Part shown: positions 34,394-43,164 of the stretch, one piece after another
How the letters are laid out: every line of letters begins with the position of its first letter
Numbering within the stretch: the first letter of the stretch is position 1
NCBI GenBank assembly: GCA_018266795.1
Contig: JAFDZV010000019.1
Location: 90,901 to 154,900 of the forward strand
Length of the DNA: 64,000 nt
Source of the DNA: Bacteroidota bacterium
Lineage (GTDB): Bacteria > Bacteroidota > Ignavibacteria > OLB7
Direction: 5' to 3'
The notes under the pieces: generated by a model
Database searches by the model: none
Told to the model about the DNA's origin: nothing
What the model saw: the letters and a program-made list of their open reading frames with translations, nothing else
Program-made: the position numbers and the translations under genes

Positions 34394-36142
34394 ATGCAAC
34401 GTTCGCTGCCGTTACTACGGTCCCGTTGGCTTGTGCCATTCGTCCTGTGGGTAGCAGGGGGAATCACGCCGCTGGTTTCACAGCCGGCGAGCCCGCGAAT
34501 TTTCCATCCCGCGATCAGCACCGACAGTGTTGCCGAGGGAAGGTTGCTCGTACAGGCCACGAAATTCGTCGCCAAAACCAACAGCCCAACCGCATCCGCG
34601 CCTACAACCGCTCCTTCCACCGAAGGTGAATCAAGCGTCATCAACACGCCCAGTGTTGTTCGTTTGAGCGATATCAATTCGCCCGACCGCGACAATACTC
34701 CGTTGGTTTCGGCCGATGGCAATGTCATGTTCTTCAACTCCACCCGCCTCGGTTCACGTCCGTGGGCATACCTCAATCCTCTGAAGAAGCGCTACGACGA
34801 CGACATCTACTTCTCGTATCGGGTTCCCTCCAACGACGGCATGGAGCATTGGAGCGAGCCGATCAACGTAGGTCCCGAGCTGAACAGCAGTGAGGACGAT
34901 GGCGTTGTGGCAATCAGTCCCGACGGACAGACGCTCTACTTCAACTCGTTGAAGCGGGGATGGGAGCGTGATGGCGGCCCGTTCTACAAGGCGCGCCTGA
35001 GCGGCAACAAGTGGATCGATATTCAGGGGCTCGGTGGTGGGATCACCGACTTCTTCCGCTCGCGCGACCTTGGTCAGCGGTATCGCATTTACGGTGGCTC
35101 GATCAGCTCGGATGGTAAGGACTTCTATTTCGCGACAACGGTTCACTCGGACAACGGCAAGCATCAGATCTGGGTAGCTCACCTCAACGGTAGGGAGTGG
35201 GGATACCCGGAAAATCTGGGGCCTGCCATCAACAACGGCACCGGCAGTTACGCACCCTGTATCGCTGCCGACGGAAAGACACTCTACTTCACGACCAACC
35301 GTGAAGGCGGCTACGGCGGTGACGACATCTACATATCGGTATTGAACAACGGAGTGTGGGGAACTCCCTTCAACGTTGGCGCACCAATCAACACCGAGCA
35401 GGACGATGCGTTCATCTCCCTCGCAGCTTCCGGCGACAAGGCATATCTATCGCGCACGGTGGACAGCAACGAGGATATCTACGTTGCTCTGTTGCCGGTC
35501 AAGTCGCGGCCGACAAGTGTCATTCTGGTCAGCGGCCAGGTCACGGACAAGGCTACAGGTCTGCCCCTGGAGGCAACGATCGTGATCGAGGATCTGCAGA
35601 CCGGGGCCAAGATATTCGATGCGAACAGCAACTCGATCTCCGGACAGTACACGACGGTGTTGCGTCCGGGGCATGACTACGGAATTTCGATCTCGGCACC
35701 GGGGTACGTATTCCATTCCGCAAGATATCCGGTGCCGGAGAATGTATCGTACGACAAGATGCAGCATGATTTCCAGCTGCAGAAACTCGCGCAGGGGGAG
35801 AAGTTCGTCGCAAACAACATCTTCTTCGACTACAACACGGCAGACCTGCGGCCTGAGTCGAAGCCGGAACTGGATCGCCTCGTCACGATGATGAAGGAAC
35901 ACCCGCAGTTGATTCTCCAGATAAATGGACATACCGATAACATCGGCTCGTCCGACTTCAACATGCAGCTGTCGTTGCGTCGCGCAGAAGCAGTGAAACA
36001 CTATCTGGTTGAAACGGGTACGATCGTTCCGGAACGTATTACAACGCAGGGCTTCGGATTCAGCAAACCGATTGCTCCGAATGCCACTGAGGACGGGCGC
36101 CAGCAGAACCGCAGAAGCGAGTTCACGATTCTGCAACTCTGA
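34394..36142 (+). CDS. PD40-repeat OmpA-family outer-membrane protein
   Basis: A 582-residue exported protein. N-terminal signal peptide about 1-30 ('LPLLRSRWLVPFVLWVAGGI'). Residues about 95-380 contain WD40-like PD40 blades ('VVAISPDGQTLYFNSLKRG', 'APCIAADGKTLYFTTNREGG', 'GGDDIYISVLNNGVWGTPFN'). About 385-465 is a regulatory-like beta-sandwich. About 473-582 is an OmpA C-terminal domain ('NIFFDYNTADLRPESKPELD', 'INGHTDNIGSSDFNMQLSLR', 'RRAEAVKHYLVETG') that binds peptidoglycan. This architecture is common in Bacteroidota, often with T9SS and gliding genes. A clear terminator follows at 36233. Start ATG chosen for its signal peptide. Confidence 0.92.
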   Translation: MQRSLPLLRSRWLVPFVLWVAGGITPLVSQPASPRIFHPAISTDSVAEGRLLVQATKFVAKTNSPTASAPTTAPSTEGESSVINTPSVVRLSDINSPDRDNTPLVSADGNVMFFNSTRLGSRPWAYLNPLKKRYDDDIYFSYRVPSNDGMEHWSEPINVGPELNSSEDDGVVAISPDGQTLYFNSLKRGWERDGGPFYKARLSGNKWIDIQGLGGGITDFFRSRDLGQRYRIYGGSISSDGKDFYFATTVHSDNGKHQIWVAHLNGREWGYPENLGPAINNGTGSYAPCIAADGKTLYFTTNREGGYGGDDIYISVLNNGVWGTPFNVGAPINTEQDDAFISLAASGDKAYLSRTVDSNEDIYVALLPVKSRPTSVILVSGQVTDKATGLPLEATIVIEDLQTGAKIFDANSNSISGQYTTVLRPGHDYGISISAPGYVFHSARYPVPENVSYDKMQHDFQLQKLAQGEKFVANNIFFDYNTADLRPESKPELDRLVTMMKEHPQLILQINGHTDNIGSSDFNMQLSLRRAEAVKHYLVETGTIVPERITTQGFGFSKPIAPNATEDGRQQNRRSEFTILQL

Positions 36143-36524
36143 TTTCAGCAGATGTAGACTCCTTTCAGCCAAGCGATATGCCGCATGGGCTGAAGACGGA
36201 GGTCGTTGGAAAACCTACCCAACAGGAAACGTACAGGCCGGTCTCTCGCAGTTGGTGCGCGGGAGTTCCGGCCTGTGCGTTTTTATGCATTCCATTTCCG
36301 TGCTGGACCATCGCTGCCGTGCCTGCGCCTGAACCTTGGTTCCCCATATGCAGCAGGGCCTTGGGCAACATCGGCTCTCCACGATGGTCCATCGCAGTGG
36401 AGCGGCACGAACTCTCCTCATGGTCGAGAGGCAGTGATGACACCGGAGCAAGAATTGCTGATGTTCCGTATACTGCCTACGCGCACATCAGACCGGGAAC
36501 AACAACTTGCAGCGGATCCCGATC
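36143..36524 (+). other. Intergenic region after the OmpA gene
   Basis: 382 bases. The first part holds the terminator at 36233-36285; in the remainder (36286-36524) I see no gene or clear signal. Confidence 0.5.
36233..36285 (+). terminator. Rho-independent terminator of the PD40-OmpA gene
   Basis: ACAGGCCGG (36233-36241) pairs perfectly with CCGGCCTGT (36268-36276), with further inner pairing of CTC/GAG, and is followed by GCGTTTTTA. Located 90 bases after the stop codon. Confidence 0.8.
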
Positions 36525-37037
36525 ATGACATACAACGCAGAGAGCACGAACGAAACAGAGGGCACGAAACGAACGGACTCCGGATCCAGGGTCGTGAGGT
36601 CTTCACCTCAGGCAATCTATCATGCCTGTACGGACCCTGCCGCCGTTGCCCTGTGGCGTCCGCCAGCCGGCATGAGCGTGCGGATCTACCAATTCGATCC
36701 GCATACGGGCGGTATCTACCGGATGGCATTCGTCTACAACAATCCGGACCACGCGGTGCGCGGCAAGACATCGGAGCATGCCGATCTCTTCCAGGGACGT
36801 TTCCTTGAACTGCTTCCGGGCGAGCGGATTGTCGAGGCCGTGAAGTTCGAGTCGAACGATCCGGCGTTCGCCGAGGAGATGATCATCACCACGACGCTGA
36901 CTCCGGTTCCAGGCGGCACCGAGGTAACCATTCGCTGCGACAACGTTCCCGGCGGAATCCGGCCGGAGGATCACAGGGCCGGCATTACCTCGACGCTCGA
37001 AAACCTGGCCGCGTTCACGGAGCGTCGGGACGGATGA
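36525..37037 (+). CDS. SRPBCC / AHSA1-family protein
   Basis: A 170-residue START-like fold protein (activator of Hsp90 ATPase homologue 1 family). Motifs: 'SPQAIYHACTDPAAVALWRP', 'GGIYRMAFVYNNP', 'GRFLELLPGERIVEAVKFES', 'TTTLTPVPGGTEVTIRCDNV', 'TSTLENLAAFTER'. These are the usual strand-helix blocks of bacterial AHSA1 proteins, which bind small hydrophobic ligands; the ligand is unknown. I chose ATG 36525; a TTG at 36507 would add six residues. It appears to be a single gene. Confidence 0.85.
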   Translation: MTYNAESTNETEGTKRTDSGSRVVRSSPQAIYHACTDPAAVALWRPPAGMSVRIYQFDPHTGGIYRMAFVYNNPDHAVRGKTSEHADLFQGRFLELLPGERIVEAVKFESNDPAFAEEMIITTTLTPVPGGTEVTIRCDNVPGGIRPEDHRAGITSTLENLAAFTERRDG

Positions 37038-37472
37038 GCCCCTATATCCCATTCATCACCTCAACGCTATCAACTGCGAAGAGAACGTTTCCGCGTACAG
37101 CGGGAAAGCATTGGGAACGGTGTTCCGGCGAGCACCGTGGCAATCGATCTGGAATCGCAGTTTTTACACTCCGGTATGGATCATAATGGGTATTATGTCA
37201 CCTAATATTCGATGTGATTCCTCCCTGCTCGTCGACTCATTACCCTGGAAATGCCGCGGTGCGAATAGGCTGGAATGCCTGCCGCATGGTTTGTCGGCAG
37301 AGGTTGCCGAGCTCGCGATCGCCCCCGCAGTCGGCTGCGACACCGGAGAGTCCACGCCGGGCACAGTGACCGAAGTTCGAATTTCCGATGCCTTAACATG
37401 ATGGGTTGATTCGCATTTGCTTTGGTGTATCTTGCCCGGGTTATCCAACCGCGTACCATAAATGTCCCCGAT
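37038..37472 (+). other. Intergenic region before the DUF547 gene
   Basis: 435 bases with no supported gene on either strand. It may hold a degraded gene remnant, but I could not recognise one. A weak promoter candidate is at 37406-37434. Confidence 0.5.
37406..37434 (+). promoter_or_regulatory. Possible promoter of the DUF547 gene
   Basis: TTG (37406-37408), 19 bases, then TATCTTG (37428-37434), close to the Bacteroidota TTG/TAnnTTTG arrangement but imperfect. About 40 bases before the start codon. Confidence 0.3.
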
Positions 37473-38309
37473 ATGGCGCGTCAAGTAGAGCAACGCATGA
37501 GCGCTGCCGGGCTGTTCGCATTGGCCCTCGGCGCGGCTGCCGCTATCGCCGCGTGCGGCAGTGTCAAGAATGATGTCGTACCATCCAACGAGCCGTTCTC
37601 GTATGCTCCGTACGAACATCTGCTGTCGAAGTATGTCGATCAGGAAGGCCTGGTTGATTACGCCGGTATGCGTCAGGATACGGCGTTGGGCCGCTTCGTG
37701 AGCATGCTCTCCACGGCGGTTCCATCGGAGATGCCGTCAAAGCGGGATCAGCTTGCGTTCTGGATCAACACCTACAATGCGCTCACCATCAAACTTATCG
37801 CCGACAACTACCCCGTCAGCAGCATCACGGACATCGCCGGCGGCCTGACCGGATCGGTTGTGCCAGGCGCCAAGTCGCCCTGGGAACTCACGGTGGTCAG
37901 CATCGAGGGACAGCGACTGACATTGAAGGAGATCGAGGATGATTACGTGAAGAAGCTTGGTGATGAACGGGTTTGCTTCGCGCTGCACCGCGCATCGTTG
38001 GATTCTCCCCAGCTTGCCCGGCACGCATTTACCGCCGACAATCTGGATCAACTGCTGAATGAAGGGCGGCGCAACTTCCTGAGCAACCACAAGGCCAACT
38101 TCATCAAGGACGGCCGGCTGTATCTCTCCAAGATATTCGAATGGTATGCGGGAGAGATCTCTGCCCGAGCCGGCTCGCTCTCGGACTATCTGGCAGCCTG
38201 CTGGCCGGACTCAACGGAGGCTGCATTGATCGCACAGCTTCCCTCGGACAAGGTGGAGTTTCTTGACTACAACTGGAAGCTGGACTCCCACCGCGCTCCC
38301 TCCCGTTGA
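37473..38309 (+). CDS. DUF547 domain lipoprotein
   Basis: A 278-residue exported protein with a DUF547 domain. ATG at 37473 gives a signal sequence with a lipobox ending in I-A-A-C ('GAAAAIAACGSV'), so it is probably an outer-membrane or periplasmic lipoprotein. DUF547 motifs: 'FSYAPYEHLLSKYVDQEGLV', 'RDQLAFWINTYNALTIKLIA', 'SPWELTVVSIEGQRLTLKEI', 'DERVCFALHRASLDSPQL', then 'LYLSKIFEWYAGEI'. The 'WINTYNALTI' stretch is diagnostic. The conserved Cys and His could be thiol-protease-like; enzymatic function is not established for the family. Confidence 0.85.
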   Translation: MARQVEQRMSAAGLFALALGAAAAIAACGSVKNDVVPSNEPFSYAPYEHLLSKYVDQEGLVDYAGMRQDTALGRFVSMLSTAVPSEMPSKRDQLAFWINTYNALTIKLIADNYPVSSITDIAGGLTGSVVPGAKSPWELTVVSIEGQRLTLKEIEDDYVKKLGDERVCFALHRASLDSPQLARHAFTADNLDQLLNEGRRNFLSNHKANFIKDGRLYLSKIFEWYAGEISARAGSLSDYLAACWPDSTEAALIAQLPSDKVEFLDYNWKLDSHRAPSR

Positions 38310-38559
38310 AGCGAAGGAAGGCTGCATACCCCTGGTTTCCCTCTCCCTCTTCCCTGCGGCTGTGAGGTGACGCACCGGAGGCGCGCGGGATGCGGGAGAC
38401 ATCTATCGGAGGAACCGAGTACCTTCTGCAAGGGCAACGGATTGATCCCCGTGCCGGTGCCAATCCATGGCGCCTCTCTTTCTTCCCTTACTTTTCATCA
38501 CACATGTTGTATTATTCAACAACCGATATCCGTTCATCAGTATAGCCAGGTTGCTGCCT

Positions 38560-41500
38560 ATGAACGAACGATTACTCCGTACGCCCCTGCTTGCCATCGT
38601 TCTCCTTATGCTGTTGCCGGCGGCATTGTCCGCGCAATGGCGTAAGCTCAACGTGTTCCCGGGCACATTCTTCAACGAAGTCTTCTTCGTCGACAACAAC
38701 CATGGATGGTTGACCCAGCATCTGGGTATCGTGGTTCGCACCACCGACGGCGGCAACACCTGGCAGTCCGCCAATCTTCCCGGCTCCATCGGCTCCTTCA
38801 ACCGCGACATCTGCTTTCTCAACACACAGATCGGCTACGTCTCCGGCGATGACGGCATCTGGCGCACCGCCGATGGCGGAGTTACCTGGACCAATGTGAC
38901 ACCCGCCGGCGTTGCCGTAACCGGCAATTCCTCCAACTGGTTCATCGACCCGACGCATGGAGTATATGGGTTCGGCCCGTGCAACGGTGATACGGTCCGG
39001 TTCTTCAGCACGAGTGACGGCGGTGCCACCTGGACGCAGGTGTTCTATGCCCAGCAGACCGATGTTGCCGTTGGCGGCATCTGCTATACGAACGGCGCAT
39101 ACTACGCTGCAGGCGGTGTCGGCAAACTTTGGAAGTCCACGGATAACGGCTTGAACTGGACGTTGAGCTCCACCGGCTCCGGTGGTTTCCATGAAGATGC
39201 GATATCGATCGGGGGCACCGTTCACCTCGCCTCGGTGGACGGCTCGGTCTGTGGAGTCTCCGGCAGCGGCAAGACGCTCCGCTCGAGCGACGGCGGCAAC
39301 ACGTGGCAGATGGTTGCCTTCCCGAATGTCCTGATCTGGGGAATCACCATGTACTCCCCCACCGAAGGCTGGAGCTGCGGCGACGGCGGCCATGCCTACT
39401 ACACGTCCGACGGCGGCGCCACATGGACCGAGAAGTCGTGCGGAATGTCCAGGATCGATCGGATCGATGACATCCATTTCACCGACGCCACACATGGCTG
39501 GGCGTGCGGCGACGGCATCTACAAATATGTTGGCGACGGCTATGCGGTGGCGCCGGACACGATCGACTTCGGCGACGTCATCGTGGGGCAGTCGAGCGCG
39601 GATTCCATCGCGCACGTTCTCGCGCTCGGATCGCCGCAGACGGTGAATCGCACGCTGTCCGGCGTGAACGTCAATGACTTTCAGCCCTCGCGCGGGCTTG
39701 CGCCGCTGAGCATTGTCTCATGTCAGGATGGCCAGACCTTCGTGCGCTTCCGTCCCCTCTCCGAGGGGGTGAAGTACGCTCAGGTCAACTTCACGATCTC
39801 CGGCTTCCCGGCCGACAACCCGGTGGCCTATCTGAAGGGACGAGGTGTGAAGCCGAAGATCAGTTCCGACACGCTTCTGCCGGTGGATACGGTTGTGTGC
39901 GGCACAACCGGGTTCGACACCGTCACCATCCGGAACGTGGGCACGGCGCCGCTTCAGATCACAGGCGTTACCACGCTGGCGCCGGCGAGCACCAGCTATC
40001 AGCTTATCTCTCCGGCGCTGCCGGACACGATTCGCGCCGGCGACAGCGCGCGCTTCGTTGTGAAGACTGTGACCTCGAGCTACGGATTGATCACCGGCAC
40101 GCTCGCCTTCCTCAACAACGATACCGATCCGGGGAAGTCGCCGTGGCAGATCACGCTCCGGATGTACCGGCGGCAGATCGCTGCCGCGCTGGATCGCGAC
40201 ACCTTGGTGGTGATCCCATCGGCGCCGTTCGGCGTCAAGTCCACCGGCTGTGTGAACTATCGGAACATGGGTGACGGCCTTCAGACGATCGAATCGCTGA
40301 CGCCGACGCCCACCGATGCCGTGATCGGGCTGGAGCCTGGGGCATCCGGCGCCAAGGTCACGCGCGGCGGAACGCAGGCAATCTGCTTCTCCGCTTCGGC
40401 AAGCGACACAGCCGTACACAGGCGCCGCTTCCGCGTGCACACGCAACCATGCGGACTGGACACGTTCGTCACGGTTGTATACCAGGCCAGTAATCCGGTA
40501 ATCACCTCGAACTCCGCCTACACGATTGTCTCCGGCTCGTGCGACACAAGCGCCACCGATACGCTGCAGATAGCCAACGTTGGGACTGCGCCGCTTGTGA
40601 TCGATCAGCCGATCATCGGTGGAACGGATCGTACTTCCTTCGAGGTCGTGAGCCCATCCACGTGGCCGGATACGGTGCTGCCTGGGGAGAAGCTCGCCGT
40701 GGTCGTGCGCGGCATGCTGGATGCGACATCGGGCTCACGCAAAGGAACGATTACCTTCCCGAACAACGACGGCTTGCCGGGAAAGAACCGCTGGGTTGTG
40801 GACCTCACGGCGCTGCGCGGATCGAGCGAGCTTACGCTGAGCCGCAACCATATCGACGTGGGGGATATCTGCGTGAACGCCGCCGCTCGCACGGAGCGCG
40901 TGACGCTGCGCAACATCGGCACGGCGCCCGCTCTGATTCGCGAAGTGGTGGCATCCGATACCACACTGCATCAGGTGTTCCTTGCCAAGCCGGCCCCAGC
41001 GACACTCGGCGCGAACGTCTCCGATTCGATCGCCTTCATCATCGCGCCGTCGGAAATAGGACCGTTCGCCGTGACCTACTTACTGCGTTACGATCCCTGC
41101 AATCATATCGACACGATCGTGGTTACCGGGCGCGCGGTGGGCGTGCTGCTGGCGGCAACGCCGTCCACGATCGATTTCGGAAGCGCGCAGATTGCACACG
41201 CGGCACAGAAGACCGTGACCGTGAGGAACAACGGCAACATCGAGGCCACGGTCAACTCCTGGGCCTTCTCCCCGCCGATCGCCGGCGCTCGCGTGGTGTC
41301 GCCGCCACTTCCGCTGCACATTCCTGCCGGCGGAAGTGTTCAGGTGACCGTTGAGCTGACGCCTGCCGATACGGGAAGTACCAGTCTTACGCTGAAGGGG
41401 GCGAGCGACGCTCCGTGTCCGGATACGCTTTCGGCGCCGATCACCGTGCATGGCGTGAAGGGAGCAATTCTCACGGACAAGCTGCATGTCGATCTCGGGA

Positions 41501-43149
41501 ACATCCTTTCCTGTGGTTCCGGTACGGCCGGCGACTCCGTCTCCATCGCGAACAGCGGCAACGCCTCCATCACGCTACGAAAGCTTTCGTTCGCAAACGG
41601 AACCGGCTTTGCCATCGATCCGCCGATCAACACACCGCTGGATATTCCGCCCGGCTCAACTCTGGTGATCCATCTGAGCCTCCTCCCCGCCGCCACCGGC
41701 ACGCTCAGTGACGAGTTGATTCTGGATCTCGACCAGGCGGAACAGCCGCAGATTCGTATCCCGCTGTCGGCAACGCGCGATCGTGCTGATCTGGCATTGA
41801 ACGACGATGCCGGGCAGGCTGCCACGGCGATGACGTTCGGGACGCTGACGCACTGCGATACACTGCACGACCGGACGCTGCAGCTCGTGAACAGCGGAAC
41901 GGTTCCGGACACTATTGCGCTCGCGATCACAGGTCCGCCGTTCAGCTTTACCGGTCCTGCGAACCTGATCCTTCAACCGGGCGAGAGCCGGGACATTCCG
42001 CTGCATGCGGGGCTCAGCCTTCCCGGCACTGCAACCGGAGCGCTGGATGTCGTCTGGCAGCCATGCGGCGTGAAGCAGACGGTTGCGCTCGATGCCGGTT
42101 ATGCGGCCGTCTCCGGATCGATTACCGACGTCGCATTCCTGAACGTTGCGCTGAATGCCGTTTCCACGCAGCCGACGCAATTGAACAATACCGGAAGGCT
42201 GGACCAGGTCGTGGAGAATGTGATCATCGATCCGCTCTCGAACGATCCGGCGCTCTTCTCCGTTGTCGGCAATTATTCCGGCGCAACCGTGCCGGCCGGC
42301 GGCGCGCTTCCCATAAGCGTGCAGTACAGCGCAACAACGCCCGGCTCCGCTTCGGCGCGCGTGCTGGCGATATTGCGCTCGCCGTGCAACGACACGATTG
42401 CCGGCAATGTGACCGGACAGGCGCTGCGCGATGAGATCGATACGATAGTGCTCCACGTCGGTCAGGCGCGCGGACGGTGGGGTACCATCGCGGAAGTCCC
42501 GATCGGCATCCGCAACGACGGCGGCTCCGGCCTTCGCTCCTTCGACGTTGCCATCGCCGGGTCGCCGCTGCTGCTCGATCCGAGCGGCGACCCGCAGTTC
42601 GCACACCCGGACCAACTCCCCGGCTGGACTGTTACGCGTACCGGCTACAACACTGGCGACGGCACACTGCGGCTGCATCTGGCCGCAACAACCGATGCGC
42701 CCGCGCTTCCCTCGAGCGATACATTGATCGTACTGCGATACTCCGTTCTCCGTGGAAGCGAGATCGCCTCGGATCTCAAGCCGGCAATGTCGAATCTTCC
42801 CTCGAACATCGTGGCCGTGAACGAGCCGGGGAACTTCGCGCTGGAGGATTACTGCGATGCGTACGGCCGCCTGCTTCGTGTGCAGGGGAATGTTGCGTTG
42901 GACCAGAATATTCCGAACCCATACAACCCAGAGACGATCATCGAGTTCGAAACCGCGTTCCAGGGTCATGTTCTGCTTGCGGTGTACGACGGAGTTGGCC
43001 GCGAGGTGGTGCGACTGGTGGATGAGGAGTTGCCGGCCGGACGAAGGCGCGTGCGGTGCAATGCGAGCGGCCTGGCCTCCGGCGTCTACACGTACAAGCT
43101 GGTAACCGGTTTGCAGGTTCTCACACGCCGGATGATCGTAACAAAATAG
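38560..43149 (+). CDS. Large T9SS-sorted surface protein with BNR and ASPM/SPD-2/Hydin-type repeats
   Basis: A 1529-residue exported protein. ATG at 38560 gives a signal peptide 'LLRTPLLAIVLLMLLPAALS' (cut near AQW). Residues about 25-330 are YCF48/BNR-type propeller repeats with repeated 'DGGNTW' and 'DGGATW' signatures. About 340-1300 are beta-sandwich repeats of the ASPM/SPD-2/Hydin or choice-of-anchor-D type ('TVTIRNVGTAPLQITGVTTL', 'DTLQIANVGTAPLVIDQPII'). About 1310-1420 is cohesin-like. The last 85 residues are a T9SS type A sorting domain ('LDQNIPNPYNPETIIEFETA', 'GVYTYKLVTGLQVLTRRMIV'). It is secreted to the surface by type IX secretion. Confidence 0.9.
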   Translation: MNERLLRTPLLAIVLLMLLPAALSAQWRKLNVFPGTFFNEVFFVDNNHGWLTQHLGIVVRTTDGGNTWQSANLPGSIGSFNRDICFLNTQIGYVSGDDGIWRTADGGVTWTNVTPAGVAVTGNSSNWFIDPTHGVYGFGPCNGDTVRFFSTSDGGATWTQVFYAQQTDVAVGGICYTNGAYYAAGGVGKLWKSTDNGLNWTLSSTGSGGFHEDAISIGGTVHLASVDGSVCGVSGSGKTLRSSDGGNTWQMVAFPNVLIWGITMYSPTEGWSCGDGGHAYYTSDGGATWTEKSCGMSRIDRIDDIHFTDATHGWACGDGIYKYVGDGYAVAPDTIDFGDVIVGQSSADSIAHVLALGSPQTVNRTLSGVNVNDFQPSRGLAPLSIVSCQDGQTFVRFRPLSEGVKYAQVNFTISGFPADNPVAYLKGRGVKPKISSDTLLPVDTVVCGTTGFDTVTIRNVGTAPLQITGVTTLAPASTSYQLISPALPDTIRAGDSARFVVKTVTSSYGLITGTLAFLNNDTDPGKSPWQITLRMYRRQIAAALDRDTLVVIPSAPFGVKSTGCVNYRNMGDGLQTIESLTPTPTDAVIGLEPGASGAKVTRGGTQAICFSASASDTAVHRRRFRVHTQPCGLDTFVTVVYQASNPVITSNSAYTIVSGSCDTSATDTLQIANVGTAPLVIDQPIIGGTDRTSFEVVSPSTWPDTVLPGEKLAVVVRGMLDATSGSRKGTITFPNNDGLPGKNRWVVDLTALRGSSELTLSRNHIDVGDICVNAAARTERVTLRNIGTAPALIREVVASDTTLHQVFLAKPAPATLGANVSDSIAFIIAPSEIGPFAVTYLLRYDPCNHIDTIVVTGRAVGVLLAATPSTIDFGSAQIAHAAQKTVTVRNNGNIEATVNSWAFSPPIAGARVVSPPLPLHIPAGGSVQVTVELTPADTGSTSLTLKGASDAPCPDTLSAPITVHGVKGAILTDKLHVDLGNILSCGSGTAGDSVSIANSGNASITLRKLSFANGTGFAIDPPINTPLDIPPGSTLVIHLSLLPAATGTLSDELILDLDQAEQPQIRIPLSATRDRADLALNDDAGQAATAMTFGTLTHCDTLHDRTLQLVNSGTVPDTIALAITGPPFSFTGPANLILQPGESRDIPLHAGLSLPGTATGALDVVWQPCGVKQTVALDAGYAAVSGSITDVAFLNVALNAVSTQPTQLNNTGRLDQVVENVIIDPLSNDPALFSVVGNYSGATVPAGGALPISVQYSATTPGSASARVLAILRSPCNDTIAGNVTGQALRDEIDTIVLHVGQARGRWGTIAEVPIGIRNDGGSGLRSFDVAIAGSPLLLDPSGDPQFAHPDQLPGWTVTRTGYNTGDGTLRLHLAATTDAPALPSSDTLIVLRYSVLRGSEIASDLKPAMSNLPSNIVAVNEPGNFALEDYCDAYGRLLRVQGNVALDQNIPNPYNPETIIEFETAFQGHVLLAVYDGVGREVVRLVDEELPAGRRRVRCNASGLASGVYTYKLVTGLQVLTRRMIVTK

Positions 43150-43164
43150 ACTGGGCTTCGGTAT